From Pelagicoccus sp. (GTDB lineage: Bacteria > Verrucomicrobiota > Verrucomicrobiia > Opitutales > Opitutaceae), in NCBI GenBank assembly GCA_028284635.1, contig JANQRJ010000021.1, positions 1 to 64,000 on the forward strand: 64,000 nt of DNA, written 5' to 3'. Shown here piece after piece: positions 17,786 to 26,092 of this stretch. The first letter of the stretch is position 1. Each line of letters opens with the position of its first letter. The position numbers were made by a program, and so were the translations under genes. The notes under the pieces are model-generated. The model was not told the DNA's origin. It was given only the letters and a program-made list of their open reading frames with translations, and did no database searches.

Positions 17786-17956
17786 ACCAGAAAATCCTCA
17801 TCTTCATCCACTTCCTCATCTTCATCCCCCCATAGTGCCACTTATAGCCAGACCAGAAATTTTGATGAAGATGAAGATGATGATGAAGATGAAGATGAGG
17901 GCGATGAGGATTGGTAAAGCGAAGGGCCTCTAAGGATCCAGCGAACAAGGACTGAA
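17775..17956. repeat. GATGAA/TTCATC palindrome flanked by a 12-bp direct repeat
   Basis: ACAAGGACTGAA occurs at 17775-17786 (across the nadC stop) and again at 17945-17956 (just before birA). Between them lies a hairpin of degenerate CATCTTCATC repeats (about 17795-17827) facing GATGAAGATG repeats (about 17863-17910). The inner type is shared with 19597-19745 and 26093-26236, but this copy lacks their GTAG outer arms. Confidence 0.85.
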
Positions 17957-17959
17957 ACC

Positions 17960-18949
17960 ATGTCGGAAAAGAACGAGATCCTCATCGTGCGCGAACTGCT
18001 CGACGCCGGAGAAGAAATGGTGTCCGGCAGTCATCTAGCGAAACGGCTCGGCGTATCCCGAGTTTCGATACACGGCTACATGGACAAGCTCCGCAGCCAA
18101 GGCTACGAATTCGAAGCCGTGCGCAGCAAAGGCTACCGCCTGACCCAACGCCCGAAGGAACTGAACCAGCCACTCATCCAAGCTCAGCTGACCCACGCCG
18201 CTTCCCAACTCCGAGCCATCGTGCTCGAGGAGGTCGACAGCACCAACTCGGAAGCCGAACGCCGCCTTGCCAACGGCGAAGAGGCCCCCTTCGTCGTCAT
18301 CGCCCGCCAACAGCTCAACGGACGCGGACGCATGGGCAGCTCCTGGCACAGTCCGCAAAACGGAAACCTCTATGCCAGTTTCGCCTTCCGTCCCCAAGTC
18401 TCCCCCACGCGCCTTGCCCTCTTCACCCTCTGGATGGGCCTCAATCTCTGCGAGTGCATCAACGCCCTCTACCGCGTAGAGACCGGACTGAAATGGCCCA
18501 ACGACATTCTCCTCGGAGACCGCAAGCTCGCCGGCATCCTGACCGAAGCCCGCATGGAAGCCGACCAAGTGCAGAACATCGTGCTCGGCATCGGACTGAA
18601 CGCCAACAGCGATGGAGAAGATTGGCCTCCCGAGCTCAAGAAGATCGCTACCTCTCTACGCCAAGCTACCGGCCAGGAACTGGATCTCAACCGCCTCGTA
18701 GCCGCCATCAGCGGCCGAGCCATGATCGCGTACCGACAGTTCCTGACCGACGAGCACCGCGCCTTGACCCGCGAGCGGTGGCCACGCTTCGACACGCTCA
18801 AGGGCAAGACTGTACAAGTGCTGCAAGGTCAGAATCGCATCGAAGGAATTGCCGCCGGTATCGACCCCGCAGGTTCTCTCATCGTGGAGCGCTCCGACAA
18901 AACCCGCTACCTAGCCCGGGCCGGCGACGTCACCCTCGCTAAAAAATGA
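17960..18949 (+). CDS. birA: Biotin--[acetyl-CoA carboxylase] ligase / repressor BirA
   Basis: This 329-residue bifunctional BirA activates biotin to biotinyl-AMP and attaches it to carboxylase BCCP. An N-terminal winged helix (about residues 5-60, SGSHLAKRLGVSRVSIHGYM) makes it also a likely biotin-responsive repressor. The catalytic domain carries RQQLNGRGRMGSSWHSP (biotin-binding loop), GLKWPNDILLGDRKLAGIL and VLGIGLNANSD. The C-terminal SH3-like domain is present (LKGKTVQVLQGQNRIEGIA). Length is typical of group II BirA. The class of HTH is clear but its operators were not seen in this window. Confidence 0.94.
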   Translation: MSEKNEILIVRELLDAGEEMVSGSHLAKRLGVSRVSIHGYMDKLRSQGYEFEAVRSKGYRLTQRPKELNQPLIQAQLTHAASQLRAIVLEEVDSTNSEAERRLANGEEAPFVVIARQQLNGRGRMGSSWHSPQNGNLYASFAFRPQVSPTRLALFTLWMGLNLCECINALYRVETGLKWPNDILLGDRKLAGILTEARMEADQVQNIVLGIGLNANSDGEDWPPELKKIATSLRQATGQELDLNRLVAAISGRAMIAYRQFLTDEHRALTRERWPRFDTLKGKTVQVLQGQNRIEGIAAGIDPAGSLIVERSDKTRYLARAGDVTLAKK

Positions 18950-19020
18950 GCTAGACTTCAGAACCCCTAGGGGGCAGGATTCAAACCCCTAAAAATCTAA
19001 CCTCAAGAACCCCAGTACCC

Positions 19021-19560
19021 ATGGGTGACCTCCTCGACTGTATCGACGAATCGCTTGCCGCCTGGATCGGACGGCAGAAGCTTTTCTTCGTAGCAACCGC
19101 TCCTCTCTCGAAAGACGGCCACGTCAACCTCTCACCTAAAGGAGGCGACTCCTTTCGAATACTCGACAAGCAAACCGTCGCCTACCAGGACTACACGGGC
19201 AGCGGCGCCGAAACCGCCGCCCACCTTCGCGAAAACGGGCGAATCACGATCATGTTCTGCGCCTTCGACGGACCTCCCCGCATTGTCCGTCTCCACGGGA
19301 AGGGCAAGTTGATCACTCGAGACCATCCCAACTTCAAGCCGCTCGCGAGCCGCTTCCCAGACAACCTCGGGACGCGAAGCTACATCTGGATCGACGTGAC
19401 CCGCTTCTCGAAATCCTGCGGGTTCTCGATCCCGACATTCGAATATCTCGGCGAACGGGACGCACTCGACAAGTGGGCCGAAAAGAAAGGCCCGCAAGGC
19501 ATCAAGGAATACCAGCTGGAGAAGAACAGAGCGAGCATCGATGGCCTCTCTGCCTATTGA
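19021..19560 (+). CDS. Pyridoxamine 5'-phosphate oxidase-like flavoprotein
   Basis: This 179-residue protein is a split-barrel FMN-binding protein of the PPOX family. Typical segments are FFVATAPLSKDGHVNLSPKG (about 24-43), ITIMFCAFDGPPRIVRLHGKG and the DVTRFSKSCGFSIPTFEY stretch that closes the flavin site. Proteins of this subgroup are often called pyridoxamine 5'-phosphate oxidase-related but their substrates are unknown. It is a single-gene unit 71 bases past birA. Confidence 0.85.
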   Translation: MGDLLDCIDESLAAWIGRQKLFFVATAPLSKDGHVNLSPKGGDSFRILDKQTVAYQDYTGSGAETAAHLRENGRITIMFCAFDGPPRIVRLHGKGKLITRDHPNFKPLASRFPDNLGTRSYIWIDVTRFSKSCGFSIPTFEYLGERDALDKWAEKKGPQGIKEYQLEKNRASIDGLSAY

Positions 19561-19596
19561 TCCGCAAAGCGCCTAGTGTGGTGTCATGCGTGAGAC

Positions 19597-19745
19597 GTAG
19601 CGCGGAGCTTCAGCCCGCGTCCGCAATTCGCCCTCATCATCCCCCCTCGTCATCTTCATCCTCATCCTAGTCAGGATGAAGATGAGGATAGAGATGAAGA
19701 TGAGGATAAGAAACGGCGCGGACGCGGGCTGAAGCTCTGCGCTAC
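19597..19745. repeat. GTAGCGCGGAGCTT element, copy 1 (about 149 bp)
   Basis: Arms of 28 bp (19597-19624 and 19718-19745, one mismatch) run GTAGCGCGGAGCTTCAGCCC inward. Between them is a second palindrome of degenerate CATCATC/GATGAGGATG repeats. The flank GTGGTGTCATGCGTGA at about 19578 matches the outer flank of copy 2 (26093-26236) in inverted orientation. The rest of the 19561-19835 gap holds only the terminator below. Confidence 0.92.
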
Positions 19746-19768
19746 GGATCGGGTGCGAGCACGAAAAC

Positions 19769-19806
19769 GGCGCCTGAAAGCTCCATTGCTGAAGTCTCCA
19801 GACGCC
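19769..19806 (-). terminator. Probable terminator of the VPDGG-CTERM gene
   Basis: Read on the minus strand, GGCGTCTG pairs with CAGGCGCC (one mismatch) across a 22-base loop and is followed by GTTTTC. It lies about 30 bases past the stop of the gene ending at 19836. Confidence 0.55.
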
Positions 19807-19835
19807 GCTTTCGGGGTAGGTAGGCTGTAGTTTGC

Positions 19836-20525
19836 CTAGCTCTTGGCGGTCTTGCGCCGGAGGGTGGCGAGACCGGTCAGGCCTAGGAAAAGCATTGCTA
19901 TAGTGGCGCCGCCGTCAGGGACCTTTTGATAGCCCACGTAGACGAGCTGGTCCTGATGCTGTTTTCGTCCACCATTGCTGGTGAGATTCATCACGCGAAC
20001 TGCCGAGCCGGTGTAGTTGTCCTGGTAGTTCGCCACTCCTTGGGCCAGGGCCAGGAAGGTGCCGAAGTCGTTGGGCCCAGAGAGCTCGCCCTCGAGTTCC
20101 CAGAGAGTGTTCTGCAGTTGCTTGGCGTGTAAAAGGCTTCCGTAGACAAAGCCAGGAAGGGTGCCGAGCGCGAAGCGTTCGTAGAGCCAGGCCGTGCCAA
20201 TGGAAATGATATCCTTGCCGCCAACCGCGCCGCTTTCTCCGCCGGAAATCGTGCCATTGTTGAGCTCCACGTCATAGACGTTGCCTGGCTTGAAGTACTC
20301 GTTGCGCTCCAAGCAGAAGGTGCCAAACCAAGTTCCGTCGATCGATTTGCCGAGAGCGTAATTGGAGAGAACGCTCTCGAACTCGGGATTGGGATCCGCC
20401 CGAAAGTGGCCGGAAGAGCCAGCATCGAAAGTGCCCATCGTGACCTGAGTCACGGCAGCGGCTTGACTTGCTCCAAAAGCCACAACGGCTACTACAGCGA
20501 GAAACTTGGGTTTGCGAAAGTTCAT
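19836..20525 (-). CDS. Exported protein with VPDSG-CTERM-like sorting signal
   Basis: This 229-residue protein has an N-terminal signal peptide (about 1-24, PKFLAVVAVVAFGASQAAA). Its C-terminal tripartite signal is VPDGG followed by the hydrophobic stretch ATIAMLFLGLTGLATL and RRK. That is the pattern of PEP-CTERM/VPDSG-CTERM proteins, which are anchored and then processed by an exosortase-type enzyme. The body (TMGTFDAGSSGHF; GTFCLERNEYF) resembles secreted PEP-CTERM proteins of unknown role. No exosortase gene is present in the window. Confidence 0.82.
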   Translation of the reverse strand: MNFRKPKFLAVVAVVAFGASQAAAVTQVTMGTFDAGSSGHFRADPNPEFESVLSNYALGKSIDGTWFGTFCLERNEYFKPGNVYDVELNNGTISGGESGAVGGKDIISIGTAWLYERFALGTLPGFVYGSLLHAKQLQNTLWELEGELSGPNDFGTFLALAQGVANYQDNYTGSAVRVMNLTSNGGRKQHQDQLVYVGYQKVPDGGATIAMLFLGLTGLATLRRKTAKS

Positions 20526-20729
20526 GATACGGACGTGTTCAATCGAACTCGCATCATAGCGCTTATCTTCGGAACTGGGTATCGGGCGAGGCTATGGAAA
20601 AACCGTCGGCCATCCGCTTGGAGGACACTCTCCAGAGAATTGAACCTAGAGGAAGCAATTCGCCTCGAGGCCTGCCGCGCAAAATGACAATCGCCAGGGT
20701 CGGCGCTTGCCGCCGCGTCGCGTTGCGGC

Positions 20730-21014
20730 TTACTTCTTAGCCTCGTCGGAATGAGGACGGTAGAAGCTGCGGCGCTTGCCGACCCCGCCTACGCATTCGC
20801 TCTCCGTGAGTCGCTCAACGCTTGCTACAAGCTCGGGCAAGGACTCGCGGTCGGCCTTGAAGGCCACTTTGACCAATTCCTCTCGGGCAAAGGCCTTGCG
20901 TAGCTCCGCGACCGCGCCCTCGGCCAGTCCTTGACGCCCGACATGCAAGGCGGGACGCAACGTCTGGGCCATTGCCCGCAGGGCAGCCTTTTCCTTGCTG
21001 GAGAGCATCTTCAT
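20730..21014 (-). CDS. yhbY: YhbY-type CRM-domain RNA-binding protein
   Basis: This 94-residue protein consists of a single CRM (YhbY/CRS1) domain. It has SSKEKAALRAMAQTLRPALH at the N-terminus, the GxxG-type loop HVGRQGLAEGAV (about 24-35), and FAREELVKVAFKADR. Family members bind the large ribosomal subunit precursor. A second ATG two codons in (MLSSKEK) is an equal start candidate. It begins 31 bases after the hybrid kinase stop, so co-transcription is possible. Confidence 0.88.
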   Translation of the reverse strand: MKMLSSKEKAALRAMAQTLRPALHVGRQGLAEGAVAELRKAFAREELVKVAFKADRESLPELVASVERLTESECVGGVGKRRSFYRPHSDEAKK

Positions 21015-21045
21015 GAAACTCTCTTGCGAGGCGACCAGGGCTTTG

Positions 21046-23073
21046 TCAATCGAGAGAAATCGACTCGCGAGCCCGCAACAGCGCTTCGGATAGCTTTTCC
21101 AAAGTGAGCGGCTTGGAAAGATAGTCGTTCATGCCGGAGCCGAGACAAAGCTCCCGGTCTCCTTGCAAAGCCTGGGCGGTGAGAGCAATGATGTAGACGT
21201 CAGCCCGTCCTTCCCCAGCGTGGCCGTCACGGATGAGACGAGTCGTCTCCATACCGCTGATCGGGGCCATGCGCACGTCCATCAGGACGACGTCGAAGTC
21301 CTCCTCCTTGAGAAGATCGACTGCTCGGACGCCGCTACGCACAGTCGTCGCCTTGCACCCAAGGTGCTCGGAAAGCTTGGATGTGATGATAAGGTTGTTC
21401 GGGTTGTCGTCTACCACCAACACGCGCAGCGTCTTGGCATCCGTCTGGGTGTCCGGCAAAACTGCGGATCTATCCCTGGACTGGGACGCTGGCTTCTCCG
21501 AACCTCTCGCGTTTTCGGAGAGCGGAAGGTGTATCTCGAAACCGAATACAGACCCACCTGCTTTCGAGGTACTCTCTACCCAGATGTCGCCCAGCATTGC
21601 CTGGCAAAGCCGCTTGCAAATGGCAAGACCGAGACCAGTGCCGCCGTAGTCGCGGGCTATCCTGCTGCTGGCCTGAGAGAAAGGATTGAAGAGCGAGGAC
21701 AGCCTGGCCGGATCAACGCCGATGCCGGAGTCTTCCACCTTGACCCGCAGGCAGAGATGGTTCTCGTGGCGGCTTTCGAAGGCCTGGGCGTGCAGGCCAA
21801 TGAAGCCTTCGCGAGTGAACTTGTAGGCATTGCCGAGGAGGTTGACAAGGATCTGCTTGATGCGGGTCGCATCGCCGATCACCGCCTGGTCGGCCACTCC
21901 ATCGCAGTCGAGCCGAAACTCGAGCGACTTGGACCGAAGACGCGTCCCCATGATGGCCTGCACCTCCAGCATGATCTGCTCTAGCGAAATCTCCTCCTCG
22001 ACCAGTTCGAGATGGCCGGACTCGATTTTGGAAAAGTCGAGCACCTGTCCGATGAGCTGGATAAGCAGCTGCCCGCTTTGGTAGATGGCCTCCACGAACT
22101 CGCTCTGCTCCTCGTCGAGCCGAGTATTGAGCAGCAGGTCGCAAAAGCCGATCACCGCGTTCATAGGCGTGCGGATCTCGTGCGACATGTTGGCCAAAAA
22201 GTCGGTCTTGGCCTGGCTCTCGCCTCGGACCATCTCGATCTGGGCTCGAGCGGAGTCGAGGGCCGCCTCAAGCTCGTCATTCGCTCCGGTAACTTGGCGG
22301 AAGAGCTGTCGGACTTCCTCGATCCTGGAGATAGAAGCGGAAACATCGCGGGCTCGAGACCGTACCATACCCACTTTGACGATGTAGCTAGCAGAGGGTC
22401 CACCCTCTATAGGGCTGGCTTCCAGCCGAACAGAGCAGTCGTTTGCTGCCAGACGAACATCCCGTACGACCTGCTGGAACTCGCAGCAGTTTTCGAGATT
22501 CGCAACAAAGAGCTTCCGGTCCTCCTCACTCGCTTGCGGACCCAACTTGTCGACGAGGCTCTCGCCGAGAAGGTCCTTCTCGTCGAACTCCAGAAGAGAG
22601 CAGAATGCATGGTTGACCCAGAGCAGCTTGCCGAACCGGTCGACGATGACTATCGGGGAGGAAATCGACTTCAAAGCAGACGCCACGAAACTGGCGCTCG
22701 GCACTGACTGCCCGCCAGGTCCAGCATCCTCGATCATGCTCACCGCAATGCTCTCGAGAACCCCTTGAGCATCGAACTCGGGAGAAAACCGACAAAGGTA
22801 AGTCGCCCTCTCGCGGCCCATCATACGCAGGCTGACCGATTGGCTCTTCCCTCTGATCGCCGCCACCCAGGCCTCGAAAAAGAGATCGCTCTCCGAATCC
22901 GTCAGATAGAAGTAGTCGCGCGCGTGCAGGGCCACATCGAACAAACCCTGCTCCTGCCAGCACGCTCGAAGCCAGTCCGAGCACTCGAGCAGATTACCAT
23001 CCACGGCGAAGCGAGCCCAATGTTGATTCGGGGAAGATGCGGGGTCTTGAACTGGGTCTGAAGCGGGAGTCAC
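21046..23073 (-). CDS. Hybrid sensor histidine kinase with PAS domain and receiver
   Basis: This 675-residue cytosolic kinase has no membrane segment. An N-terminal unassigned region (1-120) precedes a PAS domain (about 125-235, SSPIVIVDRFGKLLWVNHAF), a coiled coil (250-290), and a HisKA domain with the phospho-acceptor His298 in FLANMSHEIRTPMNAVIGF. The HATPase domain has the N box (NLLGNAYKFT, 411-420), DSGIG (448-452) and GGTGLGL (477-483). A receiver domain (about 549-670) has phospho-acceptor Asp599 in VVLMDV and acid pocket VVDD (553-556). It therefore autophosphorylates and passes phosphate to its own receiver; the output partner is not in the window. Confidence 0.95.
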   Translation of the reverse strand: MTPASDPVQDPASSPNQHWARFAVDGNLLECSDWLRACWQEQGLFDVALHARDYFYLTDSESDLFFEAWVAAIRGKSQSVSLRMMGRERATYLCRFSPEFDAQGVLESIAVSMIEDAGPGGQSVPSASFVASALKSISSPIVIVDRFGKLLWVNHAFCSLLEFDEKDLLGESLVDKLGPQASEEDRKLFVANLENCCEFQQVVRDVRLAANDCSVRLEASPIEGGPSASYIVKVGMVRSRARDVSASISRIEEVRQLFRQVTGANDELEAALDSARAQIEMVRGESQAKTDFLANMSHEIRTPMNAVIGFCDLLLNTRLDEEQSEFVEAIYQSGQLLIQLIGQVLDFSKIESGHLELVEEEISLEQIMLEVQAIMGTRLRSKSLEFRLDCDGVADQAVIGDATRIKQILVNLLGNAYKFTREGFIGLHAQAFESRHENHLCLRVKVEDSGIGVDPARLSSLFNPFSQASSRIARDYGGTGLGLAICKRLCQAMLGDIWVESTSKAGGSVFGFEIHLPLSENARGSEKPASQSRDRSAVLPDTQTDAKTLRVLVVDDNPNNLIITSKLSEHLGCKATTVRSGVRAVDLLKEEDFDVVLMDVRMAPISGMETTRLIRDGHAGEGRADVYIIALTAQALQGDRELCLGSGMNDYLSKPLTLEKLSEALLRARESISLD

Positions 23074-23253
23074 TCTCGGGGATTACCGAGAGAAGAATCC
23101 GGGACGAGTCGAGTGTGAAGCGCAAAAAAACCACGGCTTCCCATCCGACAGGAATTTACCAGAAATATTCATCCGCAAGACACCGGCCGCCTCGAAATGT
23201 AAATGTCGGCGACGGCAAAGTTTCGAAACCAGACCAACCCCGCAGTCCTCAGG

Positions 23254-23595
23254 CTAAGCCTTTCGCTTGGCCGGCGGCGCCCACATGCGCAGCCAGTACT
23301 CGCTGAGATTGAGCATGCTAACCTTCCCAGGGCCTTCATAGGCAACGAGATTGCGAAGCGACGCCTCATGGCGCGCGCGTTCCTGGAAATACTCCCAAAG
23401 CCGATCGTTGAGCATCAGAGCCGTAGAACTCCGACGCTCTCCGCGAGAAACGAGCTCCCGAACCTGGTCCATCCAGTAGCGCTTCTCTTCGGCGCGCTCC
23501 TCGATGTAGTCGCAAAGCGTTTGCTCGTATCGGTTGAAGCTCATCACGCCAGCCGAAAGGTTTCGCGCGAGCTGGCAACCAAAATCCAATGCCAA
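23254..23595 (-). CDS. Unknown small protein, Arg/Glu-rich
   Basis: I do not recognise this protein of 113 residues, or 96 if it starts at Met 23544 (MSFNRYEQTLCDYIEER), which I favour. It is helical and charged (IEERAEEKRYWMDQVREL, LWEYFQERARHEASLRNLV) with a Trp/Tyr-rich tail (LSEYWLRMW). No signal peptide is present. Codon use resembles the neighbours, which supports a real gene. Confidence 0.6.
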   Translation of the reverse strand: MALDFGCQLARNLSAGVMSFNRYEQTLCDYIEERAEEKRYWMDQVRELVSRGERRSSTALMLNDRLWEYFQERARHEASLRNLVAYEGPGKVSMLNLSEYWLRMWAPPAKRKA

Positions 23596-23664
23596 GCAAC
23601 TTAGTCCCAGTCTTGCTTGCAGGGTCGGGCGCGACTGTAGAACACGAGACTAGGCTCCGCTCTT

Positions 23665-23702
23665 GCGCAATTAAAACTTCAACGTTGAAGTTTTAATTGC
23701 GC
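23665..23702. repeat. Perfect 38-bp palindrome
   Basis: GCGCAATTAAAACTTCAAC is followed directly by its exact reverse complement, with no loop. It lies between the small unknown gene and the terminator of the downstream VPDSG-CTERM gene. The AT-rich core contrasts with its GC-rich surroundings. Confidence 0.95.
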
Positions 23703-23764
23703 GCGGCTTCCGGCTGCGCCGCGAGATCCGCGTCGCTTCAGTCACTCCCCTCGGGTTCGAAAAA

Positions 23765-23786
23765 GACGCCCGGTCTTCCGGACGCC
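23765..23786 (-). terminator. Rho-independent terminator of VPDSG-CTERM gene
   Basis: On the minus strand GGCGTCCGG / CCGGGCGTC around AAGA (two mismatches) is followed by TTTTT. It lies about 30 bases past the stop of the gene ending at 23818. Confidence 0.75.
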
Positions 23787-23817
23787 TTTGAGAAAAGTCA
23801 AGCCGACCAAGCCGATC

Positions 23818-24609
23818 TCAAGCGAAGCGGCGGCGCAGCAGGGCGAGAGCGGAAATGGAGAGCCCGAGCAGAGCGAGGGACGCTCCCGTATCGGGAACCC
23901 TGGTGACCCGGCCACCTAGGGCGAGCGAAAGATCGTGCTCTTCTTGGAAGCTGCCTGGGTTATCCGAATAAGGACGCCCAAATGGATAGGGACCTAGGCT
24001 TCCATCGGCCACGCTCGGGATCTTCGGCTCGTCGCGTTCAGCCGCCCATTTGAAGGGAAACAGACCGTCCGTGTCGGGGTTGAAAAGCATGAAGCCGTAT
24101 CCAGCGTTGCCAGTCGTCTGCGTCAACGTAGGACCGGCGAGGTCGAATATGCGCATCGTGAAGTTGTTCGCCACGTTTCCGACTTGGCCGTTGATATCGA
24201 TGCTCTGCCTCCAAATCTCGGTGCCGCCAGCAGGGGGTATTGTAGCTATGTCGTCGTCGGCCGGCGTTCCGCGAGCAAACACGTCGTCGAGAGCAAAGAA
24301 AATCAGGTCGATCGTATCGAAAGCGCCCCCCGCTCCATTGTATTGGAAGAAAATCTCGCTGACGGTCAAAGAGAGGACGTTCTTCGGAAGCTGGAAGGTC
24401 TGCATCAATGGACGTTGATTCTTCACATCGCGCTCGCCCTCGTAGTCAATGACGGCGGTCGCGCCGCTGAAGAGCTGGTAGGTGTCTCCAGGAGTGCCAG
24501 TATTGACTACGGCGGAAGAGTCCCACGTCGCGTTGTTGTCGAAAGACGCGGCCAAGGCTTGTCCAACGAGAAAGGTTCCAGCGAGTCCGGCGAGTATCTT
24601 TTTCGGCAT
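23818..24609 (-). CDS. Exported protein with VPDSG-CTERM sorting signal
   Basis: This 263-residue protein starts at MPKKILAGLAGTFLVGQALA, a clear signal peptide; an upstream ATG (24696) would add 29 non-signal residues and was rejected. The C-terminus is VPDTG, then hydrophobic ASLALLGLSISALALL, then RRRF: the VPDSG-CTERM pattern found in Verrucomicrobiota. The body is rich in Asp, Asn and Gly (SFDNNATWDSSAVV, DTIDLIFFALDDVFARG) and resembles beta-sandwich extracellular proteins. Its role outside the cell is unknown. Confidence 0.85.
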   Translation of the reverse strand: MPKKILAGLAGTFLVGQALAASFDNNATWDSSAVVNTGTPGDTYQLFSGATAVIDYEGERDVKNQRPLMQTFQLPKNVLSLTVSEIFFQYNGAGGAFDTIDLIFFALDDVFARGTPADDDIATIPPAGGTEIWRQSIDINGQVGNVANNFTMRIFDLAGPTLTQTTGNAGYGFMLFNPDTDGLFPFKWAAERDEPKIPSVADGSLGPYPFGRPYSDNPGSFQEEHDLSLALGGRVTRVPDTGASLALLGLSISALALLRRRFA

Positions 24610-24822
24610 GATTGGGATGGGTTGGTGGTTGCAGAACGGAAAGCGATCTAAGAGCCTCCACGTACCTGCAAAGGTCGTGCCAGAAGAATGCAACAAAAGC
24701 GCGCCACCGGAAAGCGCCTGGGAAACAATAGCTTGCCGAGGAAACCTTTTCCAGGTCGATTTCCTCTATATCGAAAACCGTAAGCGTTTCATACGAAAAC
24801 AAGGAAAACGCCCGGCTTCCGT

Positions 24823-25782
24823 CTACCGACGCGGGCGGAATTCGCTCAGATCGTTGAGCGAACGCATATCCCTCACGAACTGAATGGAATCGCTAATCAG
24901 TCGCACGACGTCCTCGTCCGAAATAAAGATGCGCTTGGTGTCGATACGCAGAAGCTTGCCGTGCACGAGGGCGAAGGTGAGCGTAGAGATCATGGGCTGT
25001 CTGATCTCGGTCCGGCTATTCTTGAAGAGGAATTCGGACGTCGCGAAGTAAACCACGAGATCGGGCCGATCCTCTGCCCGCACCATGAAGCCGTCGACAA
25101 ATTCCTCGACCTTCTCGTCCTGGCCAAACTTGAAGTTCAAGTAGTCCTCGAAGTCTCGGAAATCCTCTCGCTTGACCAAGAGTTTGCGCTGGTCGACGAC
25201 TCTCTTCTGCACCTTTTCCTTGAAGGCGGCAAAACTGCCGAGCGTCATTTCCAGAAAAGCCTGCTCCTGCGGCACGGAAACCAGGATCAGGTGGTTGACG
25301 AACTTCGAGTCGGTCTGCTTGGCAAAAACTCGGTTGACCAAAACGCTGACCAGCTGGTGCTCTGGAGGGTGAGCCTCGACCTGCAGGGCGAAGAACTTCG
25401 AATCAGGGCGCACCGCCTCCCAACCGCCATAGGCAGGCAGCCTCAATCGTCTGGCGCCGACGCGGATAGTGAGATCCTCGAAGTAAGCCACGCCATTGCG
25501 AATGACCGGCCCCTGCTCATCGACTTCGACATAATCGTTGCGACGCACGGAGGCGCTCTTGGACTTTTCGGGCACCGCAGCCGAAGCTTCGCGCTCGGCA
25601 GCCTCCTGTCGGACTCGCTCCAGAGCCTCGGCCGCTATAGCGGACGCGGATTCGTCGGCTTCCGAAAACGGCGCAGTTGCGGATTCGGGCTCTTCAGTCT
25701 GAGCAAGCGAGCGATGCCCAGCCAGGCAAAGGCAGGTCGATACGAGAAGAAAGGCTAGCGTTGCGGGTCGGCGGGATCGCAC
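24823..25782 (-). CDS. Unknown exported protein
   Basis: This 319-residue protein has a signal peptide (about 1-27, ATLAFLLVSTCLCLAGHRSLAQ) and an acidic, Ala/Glu-rich linker (28-75). The folded part from about 85 (RNDYVEVDEQGPVIRNGVAYFEDL; VVYFATSEFLFKNSRTEIR; LVHGKLLRIDTKRIFIS) has a repeated pattern like proteins that record membrane or envelope state, but no family was recognised. A GC-rich inverted repeat spanning its stop codon (CGCCCG/CGGGCG followed by TTTT) probably terminates transcription. Confidence 0.75.
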   Translation of the reverse strand: MRSRRPATLAFLLVSTCLCLAGHRSLAQTEEPESATAPFSEADESASAIAAEALERVRQEAAEREASAAVPEKSKSASVRRNDYVEVDEQGPVIRNGVAYFEDLTIRVGARRLRLPAYGGWEAVRPDSKFFALQVEAHPPEHQLVSVLVNRVFAKQTDSKFVNHLILVSVPQEQAFLEMTLGSFAAFKEKVQKRVVDQRKLLVKREDFRDFEDYLNFKFGQDEKVEEFVDGFMVRAEDRPDLVVYFATSEFLFKNSRTEIRQPMISTLTFALVHGKLLRIDTKRIFISDEDVVRLISDSIQFVRDMRSLNDLSEFRPRR

Positions 25783-26092
25783 TTCGGGACGAGTTTCGGG
25801 TTCGAGGATTAACCTCGCGCTTTAACACAGTGTCAACGCCGAGAGATCTCAGTCGAACGCGGCGAAGATGGAGCTTTTTTTACCTGGCAGACACCTAATA
25901 GGACTAAGGCCAAACGACATGGGCGCCGATAGATATGTCAACAAGATCGAGCCCCCGAAAGAACAGGGGCGGCAACGACTTTTAGTTGGTTGGTTAACTA
26001 CACTAGGCGCCTGAATCTTCGATTCGGGCGCCTTACTGTTTTGACGAGCTGGCTTCTGGGATCATCCCTCGAGTGAGAGCACTGCTTGCGAC
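25783..26092 (+). ncRNA. Candidate small RNA region with plus-strand terminator
   Basis: There is no coding frame here. A strong plus-oriented hairpin (26005-26033, GGCGCCTGAATC/GATTCGGGCGCC with a TTC loop) is followed by TTACTGTTTT, yet no plus-strand protein gene precedes it. An unrecognised transcript starting somewhere in about 25820-25960 is the simplest reason. No tmRNA, SRP, 6S or RNase P signature was found, so the RNA itself is inference and its ends are unknown. Confidence 0.3.
26005..26033 (+). terminator. Hairpin terminator without an obvious upstream gene
   Basis: AGGCGCCTGAATC / GATTCGGGCGCCT forms a 13-pair stem (one mismatch) with a TTC loop and a T-rich tail on the plus strand. 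The nearest minus-strand gene ending here would be korB, but the T tract is on the other strand. Confidence 0.7.

Noticed and set aside
26005..26033. tRNA T-arm-like TTCGATTC sequence
   Set aside because: No acceptor, D or anticodon arms can be formed; it is better read as a terminator hairpin.
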